Shown in pieces: positions 16,644 through 25,114 of a DNA stretch of 38,842 nt. Positions within the stretch are counted from its first letter, which is position 1. Each line of letters begins with the position of its first letter. The position numbers were made by a program, and so were the translations under genes. A model generated the notes under the pieces. It was not told the DNA's origin. It did not search any database and saw nothing but the letters and a program-made list of their open reading frames with translations. This DNA is from a virus: positions 1 through 38,842 of the IMG/VR virus record IMGVR_UViG_3300048837_000745; one strand, written 5' to 3'.

Positions 16644-17882
16644 CTACGTAGTGGTTAGTCCAGCCATGTAGCCATGTGCGGTCGGAGTAATTCCGAACTC
16701 ACCATAAACTGCATAGCGAGCCTGCCACGTATCGTTCGTAGGCGACATGCGGAAGATGCTTCCTCCAGCAGTCGGGTCCTCAATCCACCCGCCATCAGGA
16801 CGAGCGTGGAACTCTACGAAGTCAGAATTGAGGAAGTACAAAGTGTCGTCCTCAACAAAGCGCTCCGCAATCACCGGGACCGGGCCAGCGTCACTCATGA
16901 ACTCAAGAGCAGAGAACGAGAACTTACCTTTCGGCCCCTCGTTGCGGCTCTCAACCACCATGTAACGCTTCTGGTCCTCAAGCTGATTGAGCAGCTTTCG
17001 GTACTGAACAAAGCTGGTTACCAGCATGTCAGGCGTCTCGCCGAAGGCATACTTAATCTCAAGCATACCCTCGTTCAGAAGGTCAGGGACAAGCCCCGCG
17101 CCTACTGACGCATTCTGGTACGAAGCCTGCCATCTGTACCCAATATCAATCTGATATGCCTGTCCGCTTGTCGCAGCAAGAATACCACGCAGACCGGAAG
17201 CATCATTGCCTCGCGAATTCTGCATGTAGATGTTATGAGTACCAGCTCCAATGGTCGCAAGATTCAAAGTTGCACCATCTCGCTGAGTAAGCCGCACCAC
17301 CCGAGTCGCACGAGTTACGTTGGTAACCTCGAACAGAGCACTGTCAGAGTTTACGTTCACGTAATCTTTGGTCTCGAAGTTAGCGAGCTTCCAAGAAGCA
17401 GCAGTAATAGTCACATCGTACACGTTCGGGGAAACCAGCGCTTGGCTTCCAGAGAACGAGCCGAGCCGACCGTTACCCGCGCCGGAATCAGCAAGGTGGT
17501 CATTGAAGAGCATGCGCGAAAGGTTCGCCTGCCAAGACTGAACGCCGCGCTTTACTGGCTCACGAGAGAGCCGCACAAACGCGCCTTCATCAGTCTGAGA
17601 AGCCTTAATCGCCTCGTTATCAATCTCGATAAGGGCATAAAGCTTCTTGGCGTTGATTCGCATACGAGCGTAATTCGTCGCATTTGCGCGAGGAATCGAG
17701 CCCGAACCGCGTCCACCACCAAAAGAGGTAGGAACGCTGATAAGCGCCTCTTCACCAACAAAACTATCGTTACGCTTAATCTTCGCAAGAACGACGTTCT
17801 CGCTGTTGAACATATCGCGGCTCATGCGGAGGTATTTGGTTTTAAATACCCCCTGAGCCGTAGTAAGGTTATAAGTAGCCAT
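16644..17882 (-). CDS. Major capsid protein
   Basis: 412 residues, located after the scaffold gene and followed by its own terminator, the standard arrangement for the most abundant virion protein. The N-terminus (MATYNLTTAQGVFKTKYL), the basic glycine-rich loop (SFGGGRGSGSIPRANATN) and the C-terminal part (WQARYAVYGEFGITPTAHGY) fit an HK97-fold capsid protein of the podovirus type. The start codon has no clear Shine-Dalgarno; an RNA hairpin ends three bases before it. Confidence 0.8.
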   Translation of the reverse strand: MATYNLTTAQGVFKTKYLRMSRDMFNSENVVLAKIKRNDSFVGEEALISVPTSFGGGRGSGSIPRANATNYARMRINAKKLYALIEIDNEAIKASQTDEGAFVRLSREPVKRGVQSWQANLSRMLFNDHLADSGAGNGRLGSFSGSQALVSPNVYDVTITAASWKLANFETKDYVNVNSDSALFEVTNVTRATRVVRLTQRDGATLNLATIGAGTHNIYMQNSRGNDASGLRGILAATSGQAYQIDIGYRWQASYQNASVGAGLVPDLLNEGMLEIKYAFGETPDMLVTSFVQYRKLLNQLEDQKRYMVVESRNEGPKGKFSFSALEFMSDAGPVPVIAERFVEDDTLYFLNSDFVEFHARPDGGWIEDPTAGGSIFRMSPTNDTWQARYAVYGEFGITPTAHGYMAGLTTT

Positions 17883-17885
17883 ACG

Positions 17886-17925
17886 GCAGCACCGTTAAAT
17901 AAAGGTTAATGAGAAACGGCGCTGC
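17886..17925 (-). promoter_or_regulatory. mRNA hairpin abutting the capsid gene start codon
   Basis: On the minus-strand transcript, GCAGCGCCGTT pairs with AACGGTGCTGC (11 bp, one G-U) around an 18-base loop, ending three bases before the ATG. The single mismatch on the plus strand becomes a G-U pair on the transcript, so the fold fits the sense RNA. It may control capsid translation or stabilise a processed mRNA 5' end. Confidence 0.6.
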
Positions 17926-17932
17926 TTTAGCT

Positions 17933-19243
17933 TTATCTAAATCGCGCCGCCCAAGCTTCCCGCTCTAGCTTTCTCTGCCATTCGCGGTCAGCTTCTACGT
18001 CCTCATCACCCTTCTTCGCCGCGCTGCCCTCCTTAAGGCTTGAATTGAGGCGCTGTGAGCGCGCCTTTTCAACCTTACGGTTTAGGTTCTGAACCGACTT
18101 TGAAGGAGTCGAAACAACTTGCTTAATAATATACTCTAGGTCCTCAGGCGTCCATTTTGGGTTTTGATAGGCTTGAGCATATAACTGCCTATACAAATCC
18201 TCTTCCTTGAGGAGCGCCTTGTCGACCTTACTCATAGCCTGCTGTACTTTTATCTGAGTTGTCAACTCATGATGTACTTGGATAACCTGCTCAGGCCCAA
18301 CCTCCTCTATAGACTTAAACTGCTTGTCAGGCCCTACTAGGTTCTCCTCAATAAGCCCATAGAGCCCATTGAACTGCTCAGGCGTAATCCCCCACGCCTT
18401 TGTTAGCTCACCAATCTTTTGGGCTACAGCTTGAGCCTGCTGCTCAAACCCCACCTGCCCCTCAAGCTCTTTAGCCCTCCTTTCGGCCTCCTCCGCCCTC
18501 CTTTCAGCAAAATACTTCTCCCTCTGCTCAGGGGTCATCCGAAAGTAAATCTCATTAACCTTCTCTAAGTTCTCAAGAAATTGCTTCTCGTAGGCGACCG
18601 CATCCCCATTAGCGCCAGCCGCCATCTTAGCGAGCGCCTTTAAAGCGGGGAGAGGGTCCCCAGTCTTAGAAATCTCTACTACTTCCCGCGCCCTTTGGAG
18701 GATGTTTTGCACCTGAGCGGTGGCGCGCCTTTCCTTCTGGTCGGCAAAAGTAAGCCTGCGGTCAATGTTCCGGTTAAACTCTTCCTGACCAAGCTTGGCC
18801 TTAATCGCGTCTTTAATGGCGAACTTAAACGGCTTTCCATTTACCTCAAATTCAACCTCAGCACTTTCTGGGATATCCACCTCTTCATCACCGAGACGAG
18901 CCTTAAGGACTCCAGCAGGAACATCAGAATCCTCGCCTTCTTCGCCTTCTTGGTCTTCACCGCCCTCTTCGCTGGGTTGTGTTTCAGGCTCAGATTCCGC
19001 TTCTGCTGGAGTTTCTTGTTCACCGCCCTCTCCTTCTAAAGACTTTACGACCTCCTTAGCCGCTGCCTTTTTTTGAGCCGCCTCTTGGATAGCGACCTGC
19101 TTGTCAGCCTCGGCCTCTATCTCCTCAGCCTCAGCCGCGGGCTCAGAATCATAGATTTTTAGAAGCTCATCAGCCGTCCCGGGGCCTCCCTTCATACCAA
19201 CCGGGGCCGGAGTCTGCGAAGAAGTATTAGGTGTCATATTCAT
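17933..19243 (-). CDS. Scaffolding protein
   Basis: 436 residues, between portal and capsid genes. Very acidic, low-complexity N-terminal third (Glu/Gly/Asp/Pro, for example EGGEDQEGEEGEDSD), a short beta motif (EVDIPESAEVEFEVNG), then long charged helices (REKYFAERRAEEAERRAKEL) and a basic C-terminus. This layout is typical for phage scaffolds, whose basic tail binds the capsid protein. The start overlaps the portal stop as ATGA. Confidence 0.8.
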   Translation of the reverse strand: MNMTPNTSSQTPAPVGMKGGPGTADELLKIYDSEPAAEAEEIEAEADKQVAIQEAAQKKAAAKEVVKSLEGEGGEQETPAEAESEPETQPSEEGGEDQEGEEGEDSDVPAGVLKARLGDEEVDIPESAEVEFEVNGKPFKFAIKDAIKAKLGQEEFNRNIDRRLTFADQKERRATAQVQNILQRAREVVEISKTGDPLPALKALAKMAAGANGDAVAYEKQFLENLEKVNEIYFRMTPEQREKYFAERRAEEAERRAKELEGQVGFEQQAQAVAQKIGELTKAWGITPEQFNGLYGLIEENLVGPDKQFKSIEEVGPEQVIQVHHELTTQIKVQQAMSKVDKALLKEEDLYRQLYAQAYQNPKWTPEDLEYIIKQVVSTPSKSVQNLNRKVEKARSQRLNSSLKEGSAAKKGDEDVEADREWQRKLEREAWAARFR

Positions 19244-21471
19244 GGTAATGGTGCTGGTGTTACGCTAGGCGGTGGAGGAGCAACAGGGGCTCCTTGGTCA
19301 AGAGGCATCCCCGGGTCAAGAGGAGCCTCTGGCATTGTAGAACCTACCGGCCCGGGAGGGGGCATCATACCGCCGCCCATTATAGGAGGAGGCAGAAGAT
19401 TCGCCCCCGGAACCGGCAGCTGAAAGACCACAGGCCACTGTGGGCATTCAAGCATGACCTTTTGCTTAAACAGCTCATTTGGCGCTGCGTGCATAATCCC
19501 AAGCGCGTCAATTACCCCATAAGCCTTCACATACATCAGATATTCAGTCATCTGCATGTGGTCTAAAAGAAGCTGACGCGCTTCTGGCGGGACTACGGTC
19601 TTAAAGTCTATGCCCTGCATCTCCTGAAGATGCGTTCTCCAGTGGACAATGAGGTCTTCGTAGTTAGTAGGCTCAGGGACTGGAGCCCCCTTCCTCATCT
19701 GCTCGTTCTCTGTATTCGCGGCAACATAAGCCTTAGTTGCCACGTCCTTAAACTCAGCAAGGGCTCCAAGGTCTAGTAAGCGAATAAACTGCTCTCTGCC
19801 TATTGGCGCATCGGGCGGGAGCCGCACATTCGCAAGCTCAATAAGCTCTTCCACCCTAGCTGCTGGAGACTGCGATAGCGCGGTAGTACTCTCCACTCTG
19901 ATGTCATAAGGCTTGGCAAGGTTAGCCACCTCAAAGGAGCGAATGCGATACTCGTTTGTTTTGCCCGCAACCCTCGCAAGACGACCATCAGAGTCATCAT
20001 AAAAATCCCCTGCGGTGGCAAGCGTCATCTTTGCGTCACCCACAAGAGCCACATCGTTGTACTTAATCGCCATATAGTAGGCGCGCTTGTCTTCTTGCTC
20101 CTCCACGATGCGAAGCGCTTTTGCTGCACGGATGCCGCTAGGAGCTTGACCAGTAGAGAGCGTGTATTGGCCAGAAAGCTTATTGAACATCTCCTCAAGT
20201 TTATTGAGGTACCCAAAGATTTCCTGCGGGAACACTCCGGTCTGCAAAATTCCGGGCGGCTGGTCAGAATACTGAATGATAGTCGACTCATTCACAAGCT
20301 GCTGCACATCCACCGTTCCTTCTTGAGCGGTAATCTTTGGATGGGCAAGAAGAACAAGGCTCTTGTAGATAAGAGAAGCGCACGCATTAATCTGATGCTG
20401 CACTGGGAATATCTGCTGAATAAACGACATTCCGCGAGACTGGCCCGGCACGTCTATGTCAGACAGATAGATGTATGGGAGCTTGCCGTGAGAGTAAGGC
20501 AGCTCAGTATTCTCAAGGATAACGTTCTTGATGCGCTTAATTAATCGGCCCTTATCGAGCATTGGGTGATGCCGGTGGTAAAGCGTATAGAGAACACAAT
20601 CGTTCTCAGCCTTAGCAATGTTTACGTCAAAGTCTTTAAAGATGTTAAACCCGCCGTCTGCTTTTATCTGATCGGCCTTGTCTGGGTATCGAGCCTTAAG
20701 CTCATCTACGTTTACTACCTCCCACTCGATAGCCCAATCAATCTTGTCACGAGACGAGCATGGCTCTTCAAATACGTGGTATCCGGGGACAATGCGATGC
20801 TCAACTTCGCCGATTCTTACTGCTCTCTGAATGTAGAGAGGTTTGCCGTCTTGTCCCATTACAGGCTGACCAGCAGAGTCTAGAAGAGGAATGCGCTCCC
20901 CTCTCTGAGATAGAGCTACGTAATCAGGATGAAGGTCGCCGAGGTCCGGGTTATAATTAATAAAGCGGAAGCACTCACCAGTAACTTTAGTGAGGCGCAC
21001 AAGCTCTGCATTCTTTTTGTCGATTTCATTTAGATACCAGATGTAATCGAGAACATCCTTAGCAATCTTTGCGTCCTCTGCGTCTTTTGCTTCAGCGTTA
21101 GCAGGGTTAATGGCAACCGCAGGGCGAAAGCGCGTGAGCTTAGAAACCCAATACTCCACGGCGTCCCATGTGTGATTGAGGACGATTCGTGGGCTCCTGC
21201 GATTGGAAAGAGCAACCTTCTCCCAGTAGCGATTGGCGTACTTTTCTTGAAAGAGCCACTGGATGCCGCGATAGATTAGAAGGTTGTCACGCTGAAGCTG
21301 AAAGTAATCGCCGTAATACTTTTCACAATACTCAACGGCCCCACTAAACCAACTCTCGACTTCATTATCATTACTAAAGTCAGGAATAGTCCAAAGCGGC
21401 TTTAACGCCACTACAGAATTAAGAACCTCATCAAAGGGGCTTCTGGTTATGGGGCCTATACTAAAGCTCAT
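19240..21471 (-). CDS. Portal protein
   Basis: 743 residues, in the size range of large podovirus portals such as P22's. The N-terminal segment has WLFQEKYANRYWEKVALSN and a helix before the stem (TWDAVEYWVSKLTRFRPAVA). The middle contains YLSDIDVPGQSRGMSF and a long helix near QHQINACASLIYKSLVLLAH, with STGQAPSGIRAAKALRIVEE beyond it, as in portal proteins. The last 60 residues are Pro/Gly/Met-rich. It lies between terminase and scaffold as expected. It forms the dodecameric DNA channel at one capsid vertex. Confidence 0.85.
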   Translation of the reverse strand: MSFSIGPITRSPFDEVLNSVVALKPLWTIPDFSNDNEVESWFSGAVEYCEKYYGDYFQLQRDNLLIYRGIQWLFQEKYANRYWEKVALSNRRSPRIVLNHTWDAVEYWVSKLTRFRPAVAINPANAEAKDAEDAKIAKDVLDYIWYLNEIDKKNAELVRLTKVTGECFRFINYNPDLGDLHPDYVALSQRGERIPLLDSAGQPVMGQDGKPLYIQRAVRIGEVEHRIVPGYHVFEEPCSSRDKIDWAIEWEVVNVDELKARYPDKADQIKADGGFNIFKDFDVNIAKAENDCVLYTLYHRHHPMLDKGRLIKRIKNVILENTELPYSHGKLPYIYLSDIDVPGQSRGMSFIQQIFPVQHQINACASLIYKSLVLLAHPKITAQEGTVDVQQLVNESTIIQYSDQPPGILQTGVFPQEIFGYLNKLEEMFNKLSGQYTLSTGQAPSGIRAAKALRIVEEQEDKRAYYMAIKYNDVALVGDAKMTLATAGDFYDDSDGRLARVAGKTNEYRIRSFEVANLAKPYDIRVESTTALSQSPAARVEELIELANVRLPPDAPIGREQFIRLLDLGALAEFKDVATKAYVAANTENEQMRKGAPVPEPTNYEDLIVHWRTHLQEMQGIDFKTVVPPEARQLLLDHMQMTEYLMYVKAYGVIDALGIMHAAPNELFKQKVMLECPQWPVVFQLPVPGANLLPPPIMGGGMMPPPGPVGSTMPEAPLDPGMPLDQGAPVAPPPPSVTPAPLP

Positions 21472-21950
21472 TGCGCTCTACCGTTAAAACGCCGTCTTGC
21501 GTCTTCCAGAATCTCCCTTTCTTCTTCTGTAAGCGTCGGCTCTAACCAGTCTATAGACTCATCCTCCCTTTTGGCTAGGTCCTCCAGAACAGAACGATTT
21601 TTTAAGGCTTGTTCATACGAATGTCTTGGAGGGCGAGTCGACAAAGCCTTTTGAATCTGCCCCACGCCAAGCACACCCGAACCAGCCAGAGAGTAAGCTC
21701 TTTCTGCCATTTTCTGGGCAACCTTCCCATCAATAACCTGCTTTTGATAAAGACCTATGAGGCGCTCAAAGCGCTTATTAAGCTCAGACTCCGCCTTAAT
21801 CACGTCCTCTACTGCCCGATGCCCTCTTAAGACGGCGTTACTAACATCTTTGATGGCTTCTCGCTGCTTTCGCTGCACCCGCAGCATAAAAAGCATGGAA
21901 ATAGCCAGAACCGCGTTACCAACCAGAATAATCGCTTGCAAGAGAGTCAT
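21468..21950 (-). CDS. Membrane-anchored coiled-coil protein of unknown function
   Basis: 160 residues. A clear N-terminal transmembrane segment (LLQAIILVGNAVLAISMLF) is followed by basic residues and a long helical region (RKQREAIKDVSNAVLRGHR). It overlaps the terminase end by 35 bases and the portal start by 4. The shape would suit a spanin-like or membrane-associated assembly protein, but there is no recognised family and its place between terminase and portal is unusual for lysis genes. Confidence 0.6.
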   Translation of the reverse strand: MTLLQAIILVGNAVLAISMLFMLRVQRKQREAIKDVSNAVLRGHRAVEDVIKAESELNKRFERLIGLYQKQVIDGKVAQKMAERAYSLAGSGVLGVGQIQKALSTRPPRHSYEQALKNRSVLEDLAKREDESIDWLEPTLTEEEREILEDARRRFNGRAQ

Positions 21951-23460
21951 TTAATACCTGCTCCGTCCAATCGTCGTTCTTTATATTCACTTGGGCTATC
22001 GCGTGAGGCACCCCCTCCGCCGCGAACACCTGCTTCTGCTCAGAAAACGGGACCTTTTGCCTCGCCCTAATGCCCAAAACCGGCACACTATAATCAAGGC
22101 AATCTAACAAATGGTCATTTAATTTCGGTATGTTACCGTTGTCGTCGGTAGAGTAGCTCTCAATTTCTTTTGCAAAATTGGTACATCTTTCAGATGCCAG
22201 AAAGGAGTCTTCGGTGGCCATTAAGGTTTTTAGGATAGAGAAGTTCATATCCTTCTTAAATCGCTGCTTCCTAGAGGGCGTAATGGAGATACTAAAATTA
22301 GCCACCATCTCCCTGCGGAACCACGCTGCGGCCTCGTCTGCACATCTGCGCCACTGGACTCCCGGGGCAAGCTCCAGTTCCTTCTTCTTGGCCACTGCCC
22401 AAATACTGGCCGTATCCATTTTCTTGCGGTCCTGCTCATAGATTTCATCAAGGAGAAAGAGAGTCGAGGTGTAAGGGTTATAGGCGAGGAAAAGAGCCGC
22501 AAAAGTGGAGGTGGTCCCCGGGTCAAACACCGTGGCAAAACGGCACTCCCCCATCTGCACAGACAGACGTGTCATTATCTCAGAATGCGGCCTCATGTGG
22601 GTTCCGCGAGACCAAAGCGGGAATATCATCTCCGCGCCGCCTATGCAGTCTTCGCCTAGATACTCGCGCTTCCAAACCGCCTCATCTCCTTGCGCGATAA
22701 GAGCTTCTCTAATCTTCTTAAGCTCATCCTTGTCGATGGTAGGGTTAATCTCGGTAGGGAATTCTAGATAAAGGCGAGTCTCATCCCCCTTCGTCTGCTC
22801 TTTTAAGAGCCTCTTCTTAAACTCAAAGTAATAACAATCCCGCTTAGGGGGAGTCCCGAGAGCTACAAGCACCGCAGTTTTTGCAAGAAGATTTGGGCGC
22901 ATGACTTCAACGTCAAATTCCTTGCAGTGGTCTTGGAACTCGTCATAAATAACTAAGTCAGGCTTAATTCCTCGGAGCGCTGCGTAATTCTCGGCTCCCT
23001 CAACGCAAATAAACGCACCATTCTTAAATTCTAAGCGGTATTCTGACTTGTTGGGCTCCCCCTTAAGGTATTGACGGGGGCCATAGTCAACAAGGCGGTT
23101 AGACGCCCAGTAGATTTCTCCGCCTTGTTTTCTTTGAGGGCAAATAATGTAGATACGAGCATTAGGCGTAAGCATCGCCTTAGCCCACGCAATGTAACAG
23201 GCAGTCTCAGACTTTCCGGCATTACGCCCGTACTGAGCTTGGACGATGCGCTTGCCTTCCGAGAACACGGCCCTTGCAAGAGCTATCTGTCCGGGATGGA
23301 GCGGCCTCTTATGCACCGTATTGATACGGTGATAGAGGTCAGTCATCGCGACGACGTGGCTTTCTATGGCATCATTTGCCCAAATCTTAGAAAGCTTCTC
23401 CTTCGCTATCGACTCCCTCTCCCGGTATTCCTTCTTCGTTTCCGCCCTCGGTATCGCCAC
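21916..23460 (-). CDS. terL: Terminase large subunit
   Basis: 514 residues from a GTG at 23460, which has AAGGAA five bases upstream; a TTG 15 bases earlier lacks a ribosome site. The ATPase part has a Walker A-type motif (GRNAGKSE) and Walker B (LVIYDEF, in PDLVIYDEFQD). The nuclease part has an acidic strand (ATVFDPGTTSTFAALFLAY), a second (LFLLDEIYE) and a late acidic motif (LLDCLDYSVPVLG). It powers DNA packaging at the portal. It overlaps the upstream gene by 74 bases. Confidence 0.9.
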   Translation of the reverse strand: MAIPRAETKKEYRERESIAKEKLSKIWANDAIESHVVAMTDLYHRINTVHKRPLHPGQIALARAVFSEGKRIVQAQYGRNAGKSETACYIAWAKAMLTPNARIYIICPQRKQGGEIYWASNRLVDYGPRQYLKGEPNKSEYRLEFKNGAFICVEGAENYAALRGIKPDLVIYDEFQDHCKEFDVEVMRPNLLAKTAVLVALGTPPKRDCYYFEFKKRLLKEQTKGDETRLYLEFPTEINPTIDKDELKKIREALIAQGDEAVWKREYLGEDCIGGAEMIFPLWSRGTHMRPHSEIMTRLSVQMGECRFATVFDPGTTSTFAALFLAYNPYTSTLFLLDEIYEQDRKKMDTASIWAVAKKKELELAPGVQWRRCADEAAAWFRREMVANFSISITPSRKQRFKKDMNFSILKTLMATEDSFLASERCTNFAKEIESYSTDDNGNIPKLNDHLLDCLDYSVPVLGIRARQKVPFSEQKQVFAAEGVPHAIAQVNIKNDDWTEQVLNDSLASDYSGW

Positions 23461-24067
23461 TTTGTTCCTTGGCAAAGTCTATGGCCTGTATCTGCATGGC
23501 CTCGTAATCAAAAACAGGGTCAATCTCTTTAAGCTTCTCCATCGCCGCGCCAAGCATTGGCCCTCCTTGCGGCATAGATTTATGAGCAATAGCAACATGA
23601 CTGGTGGCCTGACCAAGCTCAAGGCGGCCCATCTGGTCTGCGGTATGAGCAACGGAGAGAATGGTTTTAGCCTCTGAAGGCTTCATGCTTCTTACGCGGT
23701 CTGGGTCTGCAAGGAAATTATTGAGCCATTCCTGCGTGGCAATAAGGGCCTTTTCTTTTATTTCTTGAATGCGCTGGATGTTAGTCTGCATTGCTTCCCT
23801 AATCATCTGCTCTTGGAACTCGTTCACCTTCTGACGAGTCTCAAGCATTATCTCAAAAAGCGGGAGCTTTGCGTCTTCTATGCACTCGTAGTCTTTCTCA
23901 ATCTCCGTCAGTGCTGCGAAGAAGTCCTTTTCTATTACGTTTGCGAGTTGCTTTACCTGCTCCTTCGGAGTTTTGAACTGCCCCGTCCTCCGGCCCCCCG
24001 GCCCCCTCCTTGGACGCGGTGATTTCTGGCTCGTAACTTGGGGCCCATTGTCCATTGGCTCTGTCAC
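23387..24067 (-). CDS. Probable terminase small subunit
   Basis: 226 residues if it starts at GTG 24067 (GAAGAGG six bases upstream); ATG 24055 is an alternative. After a basic Pro/Gly/Arg-rich start (KSPRPRRGPGGRRTG) the chain is helical (QVKQLANVIEKDFFAALTEI). The segment MKPSEAKTILSVAHTADQMG followed by RLELGQATS resembles DNA-recognition subunits of terminases. The C-terminus is acidic. Its position directly before terL supports the call. It overlaps the upstream gene by about 170 bases. Confidence 0.6.
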   Translation of the reverse strand: MTEPMDNGPQVTSQKSPRPRRGPGGRRTGQFKTPKEQVKQLANVIEKDFFAALTEIEKDYECIEDAKLPLFEIMLETRQKVNEFQEQMIREAMQTNIQRIQEIKEKALIATQEWLNNFLADPDRVRSMKPSEAKTILSVAHTADQMGRLELGQATSHVAIAHKSMPQGGPMLGAAMEKLKEIDPVFDYEAMQIQAIDFAKEQSGDTEGGNEEGIPGEGVDSEGEAF

Positions 24068-24266
24068 GAATGACCTCTTCAAACGCTATCATCTCGTTAA
24101 TAGGGAGATGGTCGATAGAAGAGACAAAAAAGGTCCTCAGCTTCTTTTCGAGCATCTCCCGCAAAAACTTCTCTAAAACCGGATACTGCAAATCCTCGCC
24201 TGCGATGCGCTTATAGCGCTGCTCGGTCAAGGATAAAAGGGCTTCTAGTTCGCTTCTCGTTCTCAC
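23898..24266 (-). CDS. Small protein of unknown function before the terminase genes
   Basis: 122 residues, GTG start in a GTGA overlap with the preceding stop and preceded by GAGGGG. The first 80 residues look well structured (EKFLREMLEKKLRTFFVSSI, HLPINEMIAFEEVIRD). The last 40 are Gly/Glu/Lys-rich and are coded in the same DNA as the beginning of the next gene. It could be an alternative small terminase subunit. No family recognised. Confidence 0.55.
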   Translation of the reverse strand: MRTRSELEALLSLTEQRYKRIAGEDLQYPVLEKFLREMLEKKLRTFFVSSIDHLPINEMIAFEEVIRDRANGQWAPSYEPEITASKEGAGGPEDGAVQNSEGAGKATRKRNRKGLLRSTDGD

Positions 24267-24490
24267 TTAGCCCCTCGAAGATTCTTCCGTACGCGGTCAG
24301 CCACGCCTACTGCAAGAGCAAGCTGCACTATAAAGTTGACCACAGCCTCCATGTCTTTTGGGTTAGCAATAAGAGACTGGAAGGCGGCAAGTACGAGCGG
24401 ATAATCGCCAAAAAGATGAGCCGCAACATAAGCTACTGCGGTCTTCCATCCGTCAAAGAACCCCCATATCTTTCCAAAGATACCTTTCAT
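24263..24490 (-). CDS. Small membrane protein, holin candidate
   Basis: 75 residues, with GGAGAGCTAGT before the ATG. Hydrophobic segments (KTAVAYVAAHLFGDYPLVLA and VVNFIVQLALAVGVAD) separated by a short hydrophilic turn, and a basic C-terminus (RVRKNLRGAK). Length, topology and nearness to the DUF5675 and protease genes fit a class II-type holin, which would permeabilise the host membrane at the end of infection. Not assigned to a specific holin family. Confidence 0.5.
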   Translation of the reverse strand: MKGIFGKIWGFFDGWKTAVAYVAAHLFGDYPLVLAAFQSLIANPKDMEAVVNFIVQLALAVGVADRVRKNLRGAK

Positions 24491-24491
24491 A

Positions 24492-24749
24492 CTAGCTCTC
24501 CATCTGTAACATTTTTTGTATCACTGCCTGAAGGAACTCCTTCCCAAGGAACACACAGGAAAGAATGATAAGGATTTTCATGACAAAGTTTTGGTGAAGC
24601 TCTACGAAGGTCTCAAGCTTAGAATTTAGGTTGTCAACAACCTTCGTTAATTGGTCTATAGAGGACGCGAGCTTAGTCTCAGACATAGTTAGGCGTTCCT
24701 CTACCGCTCTTTGCCGGGCAAAGAGTTCTTGAATCATCTCGGAAGTCAC
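24492..24749 (-). CDS. Coiled-coil membrane protein (holin or spanin-like candidate)
   Basis: 85 residues, GTG start overlapping the DUF5675 stop (an ATG four codons later is possible). The first 50 residues form a charged heptad helix (KLASSIDQLTKVVDNLNSKL), followed by one membrane segment (FVMKILIILSCVFLG) and a short tail. Comparable coiled-coil plus membrane proteins occur in phage lysis cassettes. No family recognised. Confidence 0.5.
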   Translation of the reverse strand: MTSEMIQELFARQRAVEERLTMSETKLASSIDQLTKVVDNLNSKLETFVELHQNFVMKILIILSCVFLGKEFLQAVIQKMLQMES

Positions 24750-25114
24750 CGCTGCTCTATCTCCAGCTCAAAACCGTCAAGACCCTCCGTTAAGCGTAGT
24801 AGCTTAAGGAACGCCCTCCGGCTTTCAGAGACGGCAGGGCTTATATTAAGCATGGTAAAGGAGGTTCCGACAATCAGGCAACCTCTGGTGTCCTCCATGA
24901 AGTTCCCGGCATGGAAAAGAATGCCATCTCGATTTGGAACGTCCGTCACCTCAAAGGTCTCTGGAATAACCTTCCCATTAAACAGCTTTCTATTAAAAAC
25001 CCTTTTACACCAATACTTTCCGGGCGGTATGCAAGAAATGTTCTTTTGATTCTGCCGCCAAGGGGGTTCTAGGATAGCCAGCTCAACGCTACCCCTCCAT
25101 AATAACACACCCAT
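24746..25114 (-). CDS. DUF5675-family protein, probable peptidoglycan- or lysis-associated
   Basis: 122 residues from MGVLLWRGSVELAILEPPWR. The core motifs IPPGKYWCKRV, VPNRDGILFHAGN and DTRGCLIVG define DUF5675. The HAGN and GC pair is reminiscent of the His and Cys of L,D-transpeptidase-like folds, an analogy rather than a proof of activity. In phages this family is often found among lysis genes. The start is uncertain because it lies inside the metalloprotease gene end and has only a weak ribosome site; an in-frame GTG two codons later is possible. Confidence 0.75.
   Translation of the reverse strand: MGVLLWRGSVELAILEPPWRQNQKNISCIPPGKYWCKRVFNRKLFNGKVIPETFEVTDVPNRDGILFHAGNFMEDTRGCLIVGTSFTMLNISPAVSESRRAFLKLLRLTEGLDGFELEIEQR

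Noticed and set aside
17235-17909. Long rightward frame of about 220 codons
   Set aside because: Antisense to the major capsid gene, no ribosome site, composition explained by the capsid codons.
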